A stretch of 64,000 nt of DNA from Salinicola salarius (GCF_003206135.1 NZ_PZJT01000005.1:68457-132456); one strand, 5' to 3'. Counted from the first letter of the stretch, positions 55,785 through 64,000 are shown. The notes: a model not told the origin generated them from the sequence alone. A program made the numbers and translations.

Positions 55785-56702
55785 TTGGCCGTACCTGACT
55801 TTCAATCATTAATGCTGCCATTACTAAAATTCTCCGCTGACGGCGAAGAACATTCGATGCAGGAAGCCCGAGAAGGGCTGGCAGAAGTCATGAGGCTCTC
55901 CCAAGAGGATCTTGAAAAAAGACTGCCGAGCGGCCGGCAATATACGTTCGCAAATCGTGTGGCTTGGGCAAAGGTTTATCTGACCCAAGCGGGGATTTTG
56001 GAATCTCCCAAACGGGGTAAATTTAATATCTCTAATCGTGGCAAGCAGATCCTTATTGAAGCCCCTGATCGGATCAGTATCAAGTATTTGGAACAGTTCG
56101 AAGAGTTTCAAGAGTTTCGGCAGGCGAGCAGCAAGAATCGCACTCAAAAAGTGACTCACGTGGGCGACCACGATACTTCTTCTACCACGCCTGAAGAAAC
56201 GCTTGAGCAAGCATATCAACAACTTCGGGACGAAGTAGCGAATGAGCTTCTTCATTTAATTAAAGCTAATACGCCAGAGTTTTTTGAGAAGCTCGTCATC
56301 CACCTCATTGTTTCGATGGGGTATGGCGGTTCCGTAAAAGAAGCAGGGAAAGCTACGCGAAAAACGGCAGATGAAGGAATTGATGGCATTATCAAAGAAG
56401 ACCGTCTCGGGCTGGAGACAATATATCTTCAAGCTAAACGCTGGGAAGCGGTAGTTGGCCGACCGGAGATTCAAAAATTTGTTGGTGCTCTTCATGGACA
56501 GCGAGCTAAGAAAGGCGTGTTTATTACCACCAGCCGTTTCTCGGAAGAGGCGCTGGATTATGTCGGCCAGATTGATCCGAAGGTGGTTCTTCTAGATGGC
56601 ACTGACCTTGTACAACTTATGATTGATCATGGTGTAGGTGTGAGTTCTGCCGAGACATACGAAGTCAAGAAAGTGGATACTGATTTTTTCATTGAAGATT
56701 AA
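55785..56702 (+). CDS. mrr: Mrr-family restriction endonuclease
   Basis: 305-residue Mrr-like modification-dependent endonuclease. The N-terminal winged helix domain (about 1-95) recognises DNA; the C-terminal PD-(D/E)xK nuclease has Asp200 in DEGIDGII and the Q-x-K motif at 216-218 (LQAKRW), followed by EIQKFVGALHGQRAKKGVFITTSRFSEEA. It uses a TTG start with GGGAG upstream. Its AT-rich codon use differs from the neighbouring chromosome, marking horizontal acquisition. E. coli Mrr cuts methylated DNA; the target here is unknown. Confidence 0.87.
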   Translation: MAVPDFQSLMLPLLKFSADGEEHSMQEAREGLAEVMRLSQEDLEKRLPSGRQYTFANRVAWAKVYLTQAGILESPKRGKFNISNRGKQILIEAPDRISIKYLEQFEEFQEFRQASSKNRTQKVTHVGDHDTSSTTPEETLEQAYQQLRDEVANELLHLIKANTPEFFEKLVIHLIVSMGYGGSVKEAGKATRKTADEGIDGIIKEDRLGLETIYLQAKRWEAVVGRPEIQKFVGALHGQRAKKGVFITTSRFSEEALDYVGQIDPKVVLLDGTDLVQLMIDHGVGVSSAETYEVKKVDTDFFIED

Positions 56703-56707
56703 TCGTG

Positions 56708-56904
56708 AAAACTGCCAGGCCTCGACATACTGCGCCGGGGCGGCGGGAAACCACCCCAGCTCTACCGCGAGATAGAAGAGCCTGGCGTCGGTAGCCCTTC
56801 CCCGTGCCGGCTGACGACCAGCGCAGCGATGAAGGGCCGGTGCTGTTGGGCATCCTCGCGCATCAGGTTCTCCAGTGCTTGGGCGGTGCGCTGGATGGTG
56901 CGCG
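56708..56904 (-). pseudogene. Decayed fragment related to the 58761 gene
   Basis: About 200 bases after mrr closely match the 3' two-thirds of the gene at 58761-59105 (the stretches for TIQR-AQALENLMREDA, RPFIAALVVSR and LAVELG-FP-are shared), but a one-base deletion near 56780 breaks the frame and the 5' end is missing. It is in the same orientation as the intact gene. Confidence 0.75.
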
Positions 56905-56992
56905 TAAGGCTCACATCGTGCCGCCATCACACGCGACGCCCATCCATGAAGCCGCTGGACCGATTGATTCGCCATGTGCGGTCTCATGTCAG

Positions 56993-57307
56993 TTAGGACC
57001 TACTGCGTCCCAGCCAATAGCCAGGTTTTCGGGAATGATGGGCAAAGGCGATAACGACGGTTTCTTCCGGCAACTCAATCGCAACAACGTCAAACGGGAA
57101 GCGCTCCAGGATCAGCCGCTTTGCACCGGTTTCGCCAGCTTCTCCCGAGAGAGGGGATAAAGGAATGAAGTTTTCTTCAATGACGTCGATAGCAGCTTCA
57201 ACGGCAATGAAAAACTCTGCTCCGAGTCCAGGTTGCTCATATTCGTACCAGACTGCTGCCTCTATCGCTTCATGCGAGGCTTCTTCAAGTATTCTTACCG
57301 TTCGCAC
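56993..57307 (-). CDS. RelE/ParE family toxin
   Basis: 104-residue toxin of the RelE/ParE superfamily with VWYEYEQPGLGAEFFIAVEAAIDVIEENF and RLILERFPFDVVAIELPEETVVIAFAHHSRKPGYWLGR, matching the C-terminal beta-strand and Arg-rich patterns of the family. It starts with a GTG directly after the antitoxin stop, so the pair is translationally coupled. It could be an mRNA interferase or gyrase inhibitor; this cannot be told. Confidence 0.82.
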   Translation of the reverse strand: MRTVRILEEASHEAIEAAVWYEYEQPGLGAEFFIAVEAAIDVIEENFIPLSPLSGEAGETGAKRLILERFPFDVVAIELPEETVVIAFAHHSRKPGYWLGRSRS

Positions 57308-57544
57308 TTACTGGCCCAGTCTCGTCCGCATCTTGGTTCGGAATTCTTCGCGACTCAACATTGTGCCCTTGCCGCTTTTGGCCTTGGATGCACGGCGAAC
57401 GATTTCCTCGCTCCAGGCCTGCTCAACGGAGTCGTCACGGGGGCCATCCAGGCTCATGATGAGTTCGCGAGCCAACGCCGCACGTTCCGACTCGGAGAGA
57501 GTCGAAATCTGGGAGCGTAGGTGATCCAGCGTTTCGGTAGTCAT
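57308..57544 (-). CDS. Addiction module antitoxin component
   Basis: 78-residue antitoxin of the short putative addiction-module family found with RelE/ParE toxins. Helical, acidic N-terminal half (LSESERAALARELIMSLDGP) and a basic C-terminus. It is the upstream gene with zero spacing to the toxin, the usual antitoxin-first order. Confidence 0.82.
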   Translation of the reverse strand: MTTETLDHLRSQISTLSESERAALARELIMSLDGPRDDSVEQAWSEEIVRRASKAKSGKGTMLSREEFRTKMRTRLGQ

Positions 57545-57855
57545 GACGCCTCCACGAGTAGCGATAAAGTTATGCTATGCCGTCTGAAAAGCCCTAACAA
57601 GGCCAGTCACGGCAACGGCATTGCGGTTTCGCAATTATGACGCAGCCGCGCGTGCTCAGTGGCATTATATTCACCTCGCCTGATCCCCCGTTCCAAAGGA
57701 TGCCCACTTTCCCGATAGGGAAAATCAGAGCGCCATCAGCCCATTTCTTAGCTATTTTTCCCTATCAGGAAAAGTCGCTTATGCTGGCTTCGTATCGACT
57801 CGTCTTGCCGTGAAAGGCTTGACTCGCCATCTACCTGCGCCAGCTTTGAGGCCCC
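57545..57855. other. Divergent region with paired palindromes
   Basis: 311 bases between the antitoxin and the CbiX-like gene. No gene is seen. It holds two matching palindromes at 57708-57723 and 57757-57772, listed as one regulatory pair. Confidence 0.5.
57708..57772. promoter_or_regulatory. Pair of matching palindromic operators
   Basis: TTTCCCGATAGGGAAA (57708-57723) and TTTCCCTATCAGGAAA (57757-57772). Read on opposite strands, the cores share TTTTCCCTATC(G/A)GGAAA. The copies are inverted and 49 bases apart. The second lies 84 bases before the CbiX-like start. Confidence 0.5.
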
Positions 57856-58722
57856 ATGCGAAAGATACTGCTCGTCGACAACGGTTCCCTGCGCCCCCAG
57901 GCGACGCTCAATCTGCGTCGTCTTGCCGATGCCTTGAGTCAGGCCACGGGCGAGGCGGTCGAGGCCGCATCGCTGCTGCACTCCTTCAAGATTCCGCCCG
58001 AGGCGCTCGGCGGACGCAAGGCCGCCACGGTGGGGCCACTGGCCGAGCGCTACGCAGCGGAGGGCGGCACGGAACTGATCATACTGCCCTTCTTCTTCGG
58101 CCCCAGTCAGGCATTGACCCGCTATCTGCCGGAGCGACTGGCCGAGGTGCAGGCCAGCTATCCGCAGCTCTCGGTAAAGGTCGCCCCGCCGCTGGTCGAC
58201 ACGCTGCTGGCGCCGGATCTGCGTCTGGCCCGGCTGCTGGCAGACAACGTGCGCGAGCGCATGACCAATCTGTCGCGGCCAAAGGTCGTGCTGGTCGATC
58301 ACGGCAGCCCGATCCCGGAGGTCACGGCGGTGCGCAACTATCTCGCCGGGCAACTGAGCGCGCTGCTGGCCGATGAGGTCGACTGCGTCACTTTCGCTTC
58401 CATGGAGCGCCGTGACGGCGACGCCTACCGCTTCAACGAGCCGCTGCTGGAGACGTTGCTGGCCTCGCCGGCCCTGGCCGAAGGTGATGTGATCCTGTCC
58501 ATGCTGTTTCTTTCCCCGGGCCGTCACGCCGGAGAAGATGGCGACATTGCCGAGATCTGCGCGCAGGCGATGTCTCGCGCCCCAGGCCTTAACGTCGTGA
58601 CGACCCGGCTGGTGGGCGAGAACGACGCTATCCTGGAACTCCTCGCCACTCGCCTGCAGCAGGCGCTGGCCGGTGGGCCGCTACTGACAGAACTGCCGGC
58701 GATCGGCGCCAAGGAAGCATGA
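57856..58722 (+). CDS. CbiX-like sirohydrochlorin chelatase family protein
   Basis: 288-residue protein with two CbiX-type repeats. The first begins LLVDNGSLRP and the second VLVDHGSPIPEV; the metal-binding His of the HGS motif is kept in the second but replaced by Asn in the first. GRHAGEDGDIAEI in the second half supplies further conserved residues. Sirohydrochlorin chelatases insert iron or cobalt for siroheme or cobalamin; with one altered site, activity is uncertain. Confidence 0.75.
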   Translation: MRKILLVDNGSLRPQATLNLRRLADALSQATGEAVEAASLLHSFKIPPEALGGRKAATVGPLAERYAAEGGTELIILPFFFGPSQALTRYLPERLAEVQASYPQLSVKVAPPLVDTLLAPDLRLARLLADNVRERMTNLSRPKVVLVDHGSPIPEVTAVRNYLAGQLSALLADEVDCVTFASMERRDGDAYRFNEPLLETLLASPALAEGDVILSMLFLSPGRHAGEDGDIAEICAQAMSRAPGLNVVTTRLVGENDAILELLATRLQQALAGGPLLTELPAIGAKEA

Positions 58723-58760
58723 CCCGCGCTTCGGCTTGGGTCGGCATTTGACCTCGAAGG

Positions 58761-59105
58761 CTAATTCATCGCCGCCAGCACCCGCTCGAACTCCTGCCGC
58801 CAGGCCTCGGCATGTTGCACCGGATCGGCAGGAAACCGCCCCAGTTCCACCGCCAGATCGAAGAAGCCTTGCGCGGGCAGCCCTTCCCCGCGCCGGCTGA
58901 CGACCAGCGCAGCGATGAAGGGTCGGTCGTGCTCGGCATCCTCGCGCATCAGGTTCTCCAGTGCCTGAGCCACGCGCTGAATGGTGCGCGGTGGTTGCAG
59001 CGCCAACGCCTCGGCGAGTTGCTGGTAGGTCAGCGGCAGGGTTTCGCGAGGCACTGTCTCGAGGTAGTGGCGAACCTGCGCGGGCAATGAGGAGTTGTCT
59101 GCCAT
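58761..59105 (-). CDS. Conserved hypothetical protein
   Basis: 114-residue protein of unknown function. The first 45 residues look like a small helical or winged-helix segment (YQQLAEALALQPPRTIQRVAQALENLM), then RPFIAALVVSRRGEGLPAQGFFDLAVELGRF. A degenerate copy occurs at 56708-56904, on the other side of the toxin-antitoxin and CbiX genes. It ends the operon with the YciI gene, seven bases downstream of it. Confidence 0.65.
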   Translation of the reverse strand: MADNSSLPAQVRHYLETVPRETLPLTYQQLAEALALQPPRTIQRVAQALENLMREDAEHDRPFIAALVVSRRGEGLPAQGFFDLAVELGRFPADPVQHAEAWRQEFERVLAAMN

Positions 59106-59112
59106 GCTGCCC

Positions 59113-59409
59113 TCAGGCGTCGGGATCGAAGAGCTTCACTTCGCGAATGTCGACTCGCTCCCAGACCCGGCCGGTCATGTAGGGCTCGGTTTCGAGCCAG
59201 GCGTCGAGATCGGCGCGGTCGTCGAAACAAAAATGCGTGTTGGAACCGATCATCTTGCCGTCATCGTTCAGGATCGCCCCGCCACTGAGAAACTTCCCCT
59301 GCCTGACGAGCTCACGAACCCCTGCCAGATGCGCTTCGCGATGGGCCAGCCGGCGCTCGAGCGCTTCATCGTCCGTGTAGTCATAGGCCACTACGGCGTA
59401 CTGTTTCAT
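59113..59409 (-). CDS. YciI family protein
   Basis: 98-residue YCII-type protein with the family start KQYAVVAYDYTDDEALERRLAHREAHL and conserved Asp/His residues (His at HREAHL). Family members resemble muconolactone isomerases, with little known function. Encoded upstream of the hypothetical gene on the same strand. Confidence 0.85.
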   Translation of the reverse strand: MKQYAVVAYDYTDDEALERRLAHREAHLAGVRELVRQGKFLSGGAILNDDGKMIGSNTHFCFDDRADLDAWLETEPYMTGRVWERVDIREVKLFDPDA

Positions 59410-59640
59410 GCGGTGCTCCTGTCGTTTCGTGGTTCATCGAAGACGACTCGCATCATGCGTCAGCCCGCCTGAAGAGACAATCCGCCTCCCGATCGCACGG
59501 TCAGCGCCCGGCAATGGGGTCGTTCCCCGCTTGGACCGGATATCGGAACGTGACTATCTTGAGAACTGAGGTCGAGCATCGAGGTGGAAAATCGGGCTTC
59601 GAATCGGCGCTCAGGAAGAAAATCCCAAGGAGGGAATATA

Positions 59641-60216
59641 ATGACGACCGATAACGTGACTAGACCGAACGAGGATGTCGTCGACATCCTGACGACCGAT
59701 CACCGAGAGATGACGGAGCTGCTGGCTAGGGCGACGCAGACTCAAGATGTCGAGCAACGCCGGGATCTGGTCGAAACGGCGATCGCGGAAGTGATGCGTC
59801 ATGCCGTTGCCGAAGAGATGTACGTCTACCCGGTGATGGAAAAGGATCTGCCGGGCGGCAAGGAAGAGGTCGAGCATGACAAGCAGGAACATGACGAGAT
59901 CGTGCAGGTGATGAAGAAGCTGGAAGAGGCCGATGCTGCCGATCCGGCGTTCATGGAGCTGGTGCAGGAACTGGACAAGCAGCTGCGTCACCACGCCGAT
60001 GACGAGGAGTCCGACCAGTTTCCCAAACTGCGCGCTCACCTCTCCAGTGAACAACTCGTGGAAATGGGCGACAAGGTGCAAAAGGCCAAGCACCTGGCGC
60101 CGACTCGCCCTCACCCCAGCGCACCCCACTCCGAGCTGTTCCATAAAAGTGTCGGGCCAGGCGTCGGCATGATCGACCGGCTCCGTGACAAGCTCACGGG
60201 ACGCCACACCGGCTAG
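59641..60216 (+). CDS. Hemerythrin domain-containing protein
   Basis: 191-residue protein with the hemerythrin HHE pattern: His in TTDHREM, HAVAEEMYVYPV, EVEHDKQEHDEIV and LRHHADDEESDQFPKL supply the di-iron ligands. Possible oxygen, NO or iron sensor or store. C-terminal 30 residues are polar and probably disordered. ATG at 59641 follows AAGGAGG. Confidence 0.88.
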   Translation: MTTDNVTRPNEDVVDILTTDHREMTELLARATQTQDVEQRRDLVETAIAEVMRHAVAEEMYVYPVMEKDLPGGKEEVEHDKQEHDEIVQVMKKLEEADAADPAFMELVQELDKQLRHHADDEESDQFPKLRAHLSSEQLVEMGDKVQKAKHLAPTRPHPSAPHSELFHKSVGPGVGMIDRLRDKLTGRHTG

Positions 60217-60249
60217 ACTCGCCGCCCGCAAATCGCGACCTTGCTACTG

Positions 60250-60278
60250 CCCCGGACCATGCCGATCCGGGGCTTTTT
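60250..60278 (+). terminator. Intrinsic terminator after hemerythrin gene
   Basis: Stem CCCCGGA / TCCGGGG with a 9-base loop followed by CTTTTT, 34 bases after the stop. Confidence 0.85.
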
Positions 60279-60462
60279 GTGGTCATATCTTGTCGTTACG
60301 GATGGTATTCGGCCCCTATTCGAAGCTCGGTGGGCGAGTCGTTCGCGTCGTTTCTTGCCGTGCCATGCCGTGCTGGATCGAGTCGATACCAGCGCGGGAA
60401 CAAGGCCGTCGGCTGTACAATCCTTCTCGACACCGTTCAACGACATGAAGAGGCCAGATTCC

Positions 60463-61473
60463 ATGATCGATCTTCGCAGCGATACCGTCACCCGGCCAAG
60501 CCAGGCGATGCGCCGGGTGATGTTCGATGCGCCAGTGGGCGATGACGTATGGGGCGACGATCCCAGCGTGGCCCATCTGGAAACCTATATCGCCGAGCGT
60601 ACCGGCAAGGCGGCGGCGCTGTTCTTCCCTTCCGGCACGCAGAGCAACCTGGTGGCGCTGTTGAGCCATTGCCAGCGCGGCGACGAGTACATCGTCGGCC
60701 AGCAGGCGCACACCTATCGCATGGAAGGCGGCGGCGCGGCAGTACTCGGCGGGATCCAGCCGCAGCCGATCGAGAACGAGGCGGACGGCACGCTGCCGCT
60801 GGCGAAGATCGAGGCGGCGGTGAAGCCGATCGACCCGCACTTTGCCCGCACGCGCCTGCTGACGCTGGAAAATACTTTCCACGGCCAGGTGCTGGATGCC
60901 GATTATGTCGAAGCGGCCACTGCGCTGGCGCGGCGTCATGGCCTGGCGACCCATCTGGATGGCGCACGGATCGGCAACGCTGCGGCCGCTACCGGGGCCA
61001 GCCTGGAAGCGCTCTGCAGCCCGTTCGATACGATCTCGATCTGCTGCTCGAAGGGGCTGGGCGCACCGGCCGGTTCGGTGCTGGTGGGGCCGGCGGCGTT
61101 CATCGAGACGGCACGGCGCTGGCGCAAGGTGGTCGGCGGCGGCATGCGCCAGGTCGGCATGCTGGCAGCGGCCTGCGAATACGCGCTGGAGCATCATCTG
61201 GCACCGCTCGCCGAGGATCACGCCAAGGCCGAGCGGCTGGCTGCGGGGCTGGCCGGTATCGACGGCGTCACGGTGACGGCGCAGGCGACCAACATGGTGT
61301 TCGTCGAGTTCACTCGTTCGGCGTTCGATCCGGCTCGGCTGCACGCCTGGCTGAAGGAACGCGACATTCTGGTCGGTGCGCTCTACGCGCCGCGCTTCGT
61401 GACCCATCGCGATGTGTCGATGGACGACATCGATCGCGTCGTCGCCGCTTTCGACGAGTACTTCACCGCCTGA
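60463..61473 (+). CDS. ltaE: Low-specificity L-threonine aldolase
   Basis: PLP enzyme of 336 residues that splits threonine and allo-threonine to glycine and acetaldehyde. Features are DLRSDTVTRPSQAMR at the start, GDDVWGDDP, FFPSGTQSNL, the PLP-binding HLDGARIGNA, and catalytic lysine in ICCSKGLGAPAGS (about 193-205). The ATG at 60463 follows AAGAGG. Confidence 0.9.
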   Translation: MIDLRSDTVTRPSQAMRRVMFDAPVGDDVWGDDPSVAHLETYIAERTGKAAALFFPSGTQSNLVALLSHCQRGDEYIVGQQAHTYRMEGGGAAVLGGIQPQPIENEADGTLPLAKIEAAVKPIDPHFARTRLLTLENTFHGQVLDADYVEAATALARRHGLATHLDGARIGNAAAATGASLEALCSPFDTISICCSKGLGAPAGSVLVGPAAFIETARRWRKVVGGGMRQVGMLAAACEYALEHHLAPLAEDHAKAERLAAGLAGIDGVTVTAQATNMVFVEFTRSAFDPARLHAWLKERDILVGALYAPRFVTHRDVSMDDIDRVVAAFDEYFTA

Positions 61474-61476
61474 CCG

Positions 61477-61496
61477 CCCGGCTCAGTCGAGCCGGG
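61477..61496. terminator. Hairpin between convergent genes
   Basis: Perfect 8-bp stem CCCGGCTC / GAGCCGGG with a 4-base loop, overlapping the last codon of the secreted-protein gene and just after ltaE. There is no T-tract. Confidence 0.55.
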
Positions 61497-61917
61497 TGGA
61501 TGAAGAATTGTTCGGCCGGGTCGGCGTCGAGGAAGCGCCCGGGTTCGGCGCCGCCTGGGGGCCGCCGTCGCCGGCGGGCGCATTCGGATCGCAGGTACGG
61601 CGGGCGGTGGAAATGGTCGAGCCGCCATCGTTGCCCCGGCAGATCGAACCACCGCCGCTGGGCAGCCGCTCGCGGGTTTCCCGTGGGTAGATCAGGTTGG
61701 GGCTGACATTGATGTCCATGTGCCTGGGCACGTAGTCGGCACGGCCATCGCGGTCGTTGTCCGGCAGTCTCACGCGGTGGCCGGTCTGGGGATCGACCAC
61801 CGTGACGCCATCGGCAACGGCGGGCGCGCTGCCCAGCGCCGTGCCGGCAATCGCCAGCGCGAGACAAGTGACGGCCAGTGTGCGGCGACGGCTGACGGGC
61901 ATGATAGAGATGCGCAT
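61483..61917 (-). CDS. Secreted protein of unknown function
   Basis: 144-residue protein. Basic start and a hydrophobic stretch (RRRTLAVTCLALAIAGTALGSAPAVADG) form a signal peptide, cleaved after AVA near residue 33. The mature part has LPDNDRDGRADYVPRHMDIN, a calcium-type Asp-rich segment, two cysteines (CRG and RTCD) that may pair, and a Pro/Ser-rich tail. Function unknown. ATG follows GGAGGTGG. Confidence 0.7.
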   Translation of the reverse strand: MRISIMPVSRRRTLAVTCLALAIAGTALGSAPAVADGVTVVDPQTGHRVRLPDNDRDGRADYVPRHMDINVSPNLIYPRETRERLPSGGGSICRGNDGGSTISTARRTCDPNAPAGDGGPQAAPNPGASSTPTRPNNSSSTRLD

Positions 61918-62044
61918 GATCCACCTCCGGGTGGGTATCTCACCTACGGGAATGCTGCCTGCGCCCGGCGTCAGCCGGGCATGACGTTCCATGGACATAT
62001 TCCATGGACATAGTGTAGCGCTCGCCGCGGGATACGTGATGCGT

Positions 62045-62920
62045 TCAGGGTGCGGATTCGCGGGTCCGGGAGAGCCACTCCCACAGCGCGGCGGCTGCCG
62101 GGCGCAACTGGCGGCGGCTGGGCCGGACCAGCCAGAACGCTTCGTCCGTCGCCATGTCGAGCTCGAACGGCGCGACCAGATCGCGGCTGGCTTCGAGCAG
62201 GCGGCGATGGGAAAGCGCGACGCCGCCGCCGTAGGAGGCCAGCGCCAGCGTCGTCACGTGGGTGTCGCAGATCATCGCCTGGCAGCGATGCTCGAGCCCG
62301 GCGACGCCCGCCTCGGCCAGCCAGCGCGGCCAGCCGGCAGCGAACCCCGCGGCATGCAGCAGCGTCCTGCCCGCCAGATCTTCCGGCGTATGCAGTTCCG
62401 CCGCCAGCGCGGCGGAGCAGACCGGCAACAGCCGCTCTTCCCCCAGGCATTCCGCGGTAACGTCGTTCCACTCGCCGTCTCCGTAGCGAATCTCCAGGTC
62501 GGCCCCTTCCGCCCCGAAGTCGTCCGCCCAGATCGCGCTGACCAGCCGCAGGGTGATCTCTGGGTGCATCTGCTGGAATCGCATCAATCTCGGCGCCAGC
62601 CAGGTCTGCTGCATTGCCGGCGTCGCCCGCAGCGTCACCGGCGCGCCGGGGCTGGGACCGAAGACTTCCGACGTGCCTTCGGCCAGGCGGGTGAACGCGC
62701 CCTGAACGCTGGGCAACCAGGCCTGCCCTGCCGGCGTCAGCGCCAGGCTACGCGGATAGCGCACGAACAGCGACTGGCCGACGCGATCTTCCAGCAGCCG
62801 GATGCGCTGGCTGATCGCCGACTGGGTGACGCCGAGTTCTCGGCCGGCCTCGGTGAAGCTCAGCGTTCTCGCCGCCGCTTCGAACGCCTGCAGCCACAAT
62901 ACCGGGGGGAGTTCGGACAT
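62045..62920 (-). CDS. LysR family transcriptional regulator, GcvA-like
   Basis: 291-residue LTTR. The winged helix motif AAARTLSFTEAGRELGVTQSAISQRIRLLEDRVGQSLFVR is followed by a substrate-binding-like domain with an RGG-free GcvA-type pattern (DLEIRYGDGEWNDVTAECLGEERLLPVCS). It is divergent from the gamma-butyrobetaine-dioxygenase-like gene across 237 bases and is its probable regulator. Confidence 0.87.
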   Translation of the reverse strand: MSELPPVLWLQAFEAAARTLSFTEAGRELGVTQSAISQRIRLLEDRVGQSLFVRYPRSLALTPAGQAWLPSVQGAFTRLAEGTSEVFGPSPGAPVTLRATPAMQQTWLAPRLMRFQQMHPEITLRLVSAIWADDFGAEGADLEIRYGDGEWNDVTAECLGEERLLPVCSAALAAELHTPEDLAGRTLLHAAGFAAGWPRWLAEAGVAGLEHRCQAMICDTHVTTLALASYGGGVALSHRRLLEASRDLVAPFELDMATDEAFWLVRPSRRQLRPAAAALWEWLSRTRESAP

Positions 62921-63157
62921 GGTCTTCGTCGAAGCTCTCTTCAGAATGAATCTCGTCAGAATGGATCTCGGATCTGGTGGTCCGTACGTCTAGCGGTGGT
63001 TCGTAAGTCTAATAGCCAAAGTCGGCCATTAGCTCAGCTTGGCCTTTGCGGTCAGATTAATCGTTTGTCATGTCTCGGCGCAATCCGCATCCTTGTGACA
63101 CTCATCTACACACGCTGTTAACAAAGATGGCGCTGTCAGCCATCGAGGAAGTGCCTT

Positions 63158-64000
63158 TTGTCATCCGGAAACGCCTTTAACGAGACCCATACCCATCGCG
63201 GTAATCAACCCATCGACATGGCCGAACTGCGCCGCTACCGCCAGGACGCCGGCGCGCCGGCCGCCGAGCTCGAGAGCGCATTCGGGCAGGCGCGTCGAGT
63301 GACGCTGAGCTGGTCGGATGGTCGGTCCGGCCAGTTTCCGCTGATGTGGCTGCGCGATCACTGCGCCTGCGACCAGTGCCGCCACCCGATGACGCGCGAA
63401 CGCCTCTACAAGCTGCTCGACGATCCGCTGTGGGAGCGCTTCGAGGCAGACGAGGCGCTGGCGTCGCTCGAGTTCGATGCGCGCTCCCTGACGCTGGTCT
63501 GGCAGGACGGCCACGTGTCGCGCTTCGATGCCGGCTGGCTCTATCAGCGCTGCCCCGGCGAGGAGCTGGCGACACTGCTGCCCACCCCGACGCCGTGGCC
63601 CGAAGGCTTCGCCCCCGAGCACGTCGAACATGCCGATTTCGTCGGCGGCAGCGAGGGCCGCAGCCGCTGGGTCAGCGCCCTGTTGCGCGATGGCCTGGTC
63701 ATGCTCGACCGGGGGCCGTGCGAGCTGGAAGAAGTCTCACGCATTGCCGAGAGCATCGGCCCGATGCGCTCGACCAACTTCGGTGGCCGGTTCGACGTGC
63801 GTTCGGTCCCCAACCCGAACAACGCGGCCTACACGGCGATCGGGCTCGAGCTGCACACCGACCTGCCCAACTGGCGGCAGCCGCCGGACATCCAGTTGCT
63901 CTACTGCCTCGAGAACGATGCCGAGGGCGGCGAATCCAGCTTTGCCGACGGCTTTGCGGCCGCCGAGATCCTGCGCGCCGAGAAGCCGGACGCCTTCCGG
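63158..64000 (+). CDS. Gamma-butyrobetaine dioxygenase-like protein (partial)
   Basis: Fe(II)/2-oxoglutarate dioxygenase, cut by the window end (first about 281 residues seen). N-terminal DUF971-like domain with a cysteine pair DHCACDQCRHP, then a TauD-type catalytic domain with iron ligands His and Asp in ELHTDLPNW. This layout is that of gamma-butyrobetaine hydroxylase (L-carnitine synthesis) or trimethyllysine dioxygenase. The likely start is TTG at 63158 with GAGGAA seven bases upstream; ATG at 63218 has no ribosome site. Its divergent neighbour is a GcvA-like LysR gene. Confidence 0.85.
   Translation, partial: MSSGNAFNETHTHRGNQPIDMAELRRYRQDAGAPAAELESAFGQARRVTLSWSDGRSGQFPLMWLRDHCACDQCRHPMTRERLYKLLDDPLWERFEADEALASLEFDARSLTLVWQDGHVSRFDAGWLYQRCPGEELATLLPTPTPWPEGFAPEHVEHADFVGGSEGRSRWVSALLRDGLVMLDRGPCELEEVSRIAESIGPMRSTNFGGRFDVRSVPNPNNAAYTAIGLELHTDLPNWRQPPDIQLLYCLENDAEGGESSFADGFAAAEILRAEKPDAFR

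Noticed and set aside
56592..56987. 131-residue frame after mrr as a gene
   Set aside because: It mixes antisense mrr sequence with the decayed copy of the 58761 gene; only a short part matches a real protein.

Overview
The window is GC-rich, densely coded Gammaproteobacterial DNA. Gene content and layout (glcDEFG with a lactate/glycolate permease, many ABC and TRAP receptors, cysJI, GNAT-nitrilase, mtfA) suggest a Halomonadaceae-type chromosome such as Halomonas or Salinicola. This is inferred from gene content and codon use, not from a marker gene. No rRNA, tRNA or CRISPR array was seen.

Layout. (1) 0-15 kb: YdfG-like SDR, TSUP exporter, class-III aminotransferase facing a MocR regulator, then a long + strand run (GltS-like symporter, YtcJ-like amidohydrolase, COG0523 GTPase, complete polar amino-acid ABC transporter, D-2-hydroxyacid dehydrogenase). 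Together these look like uptake and breakdown of an amino-acid-like compound. Two glutathione transferases follow. (2) 15-24.6 kb: YdeP-type molybdenum oxidoreductase, then a lactate/glycolate permease behind a perfect PdhR/LldR box, and glcDEFG with a MITE-like element between glcD and glcE. (3) 24.6-34 kb: rluF, then a catabolic cluster of an orphan TctC-type receptor, an IclR regulator, a class III CoA-transferase, a citryl-CoA-lyase-like enzyme, a TAXI-TRAP receptor, a fused TRAP permease with a one-base frameshift, and an SMP-30 lactonase. Three matching 15-bp dyads mark its control regions. (4) 34-38 kb: cysJ-cysI separated by a large hairpin. (5) 38-51 kb: GST, YgjV, then an accessory block rich in regulators (LysR, two AraC, TetR), three SDRs, two VOC proteins, a tautomerase and dienelactone hydrolase. 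Each regulator lies beside the enzymes it probably controls, and a triplet of TetR-type operators is visible. (6) 51-55.5 kb: GAF-GGDEF cyclase whose gene contains a perfect 28-bp palindrome, GNAT-nitrilase, MtfA. (7) 55.5-59.4 kb: an AT-rich insert with an Mrr-type endonuclease, a decayed copy of a downstream gene, a ParE/RelE-type toxin-antitoxin pair, and a CbiX-like protein behind a pair of matching palindromes. (8) 59.6-64 kb: hemerythrin protein, threonine aldolase, secreted protein, LysR, and a gamma-butyrobetaine-dioxygenase-like gene cut by the window end.

The most interesting candidate system is the IclR/CoA-transferase/citryl-CoA-lyase cluster at 25.9-34.0 kb, where operator-like sites, unusual tandem repeats on both sides of the regulator, and gene content point to one regulon for a citrate-like acid.
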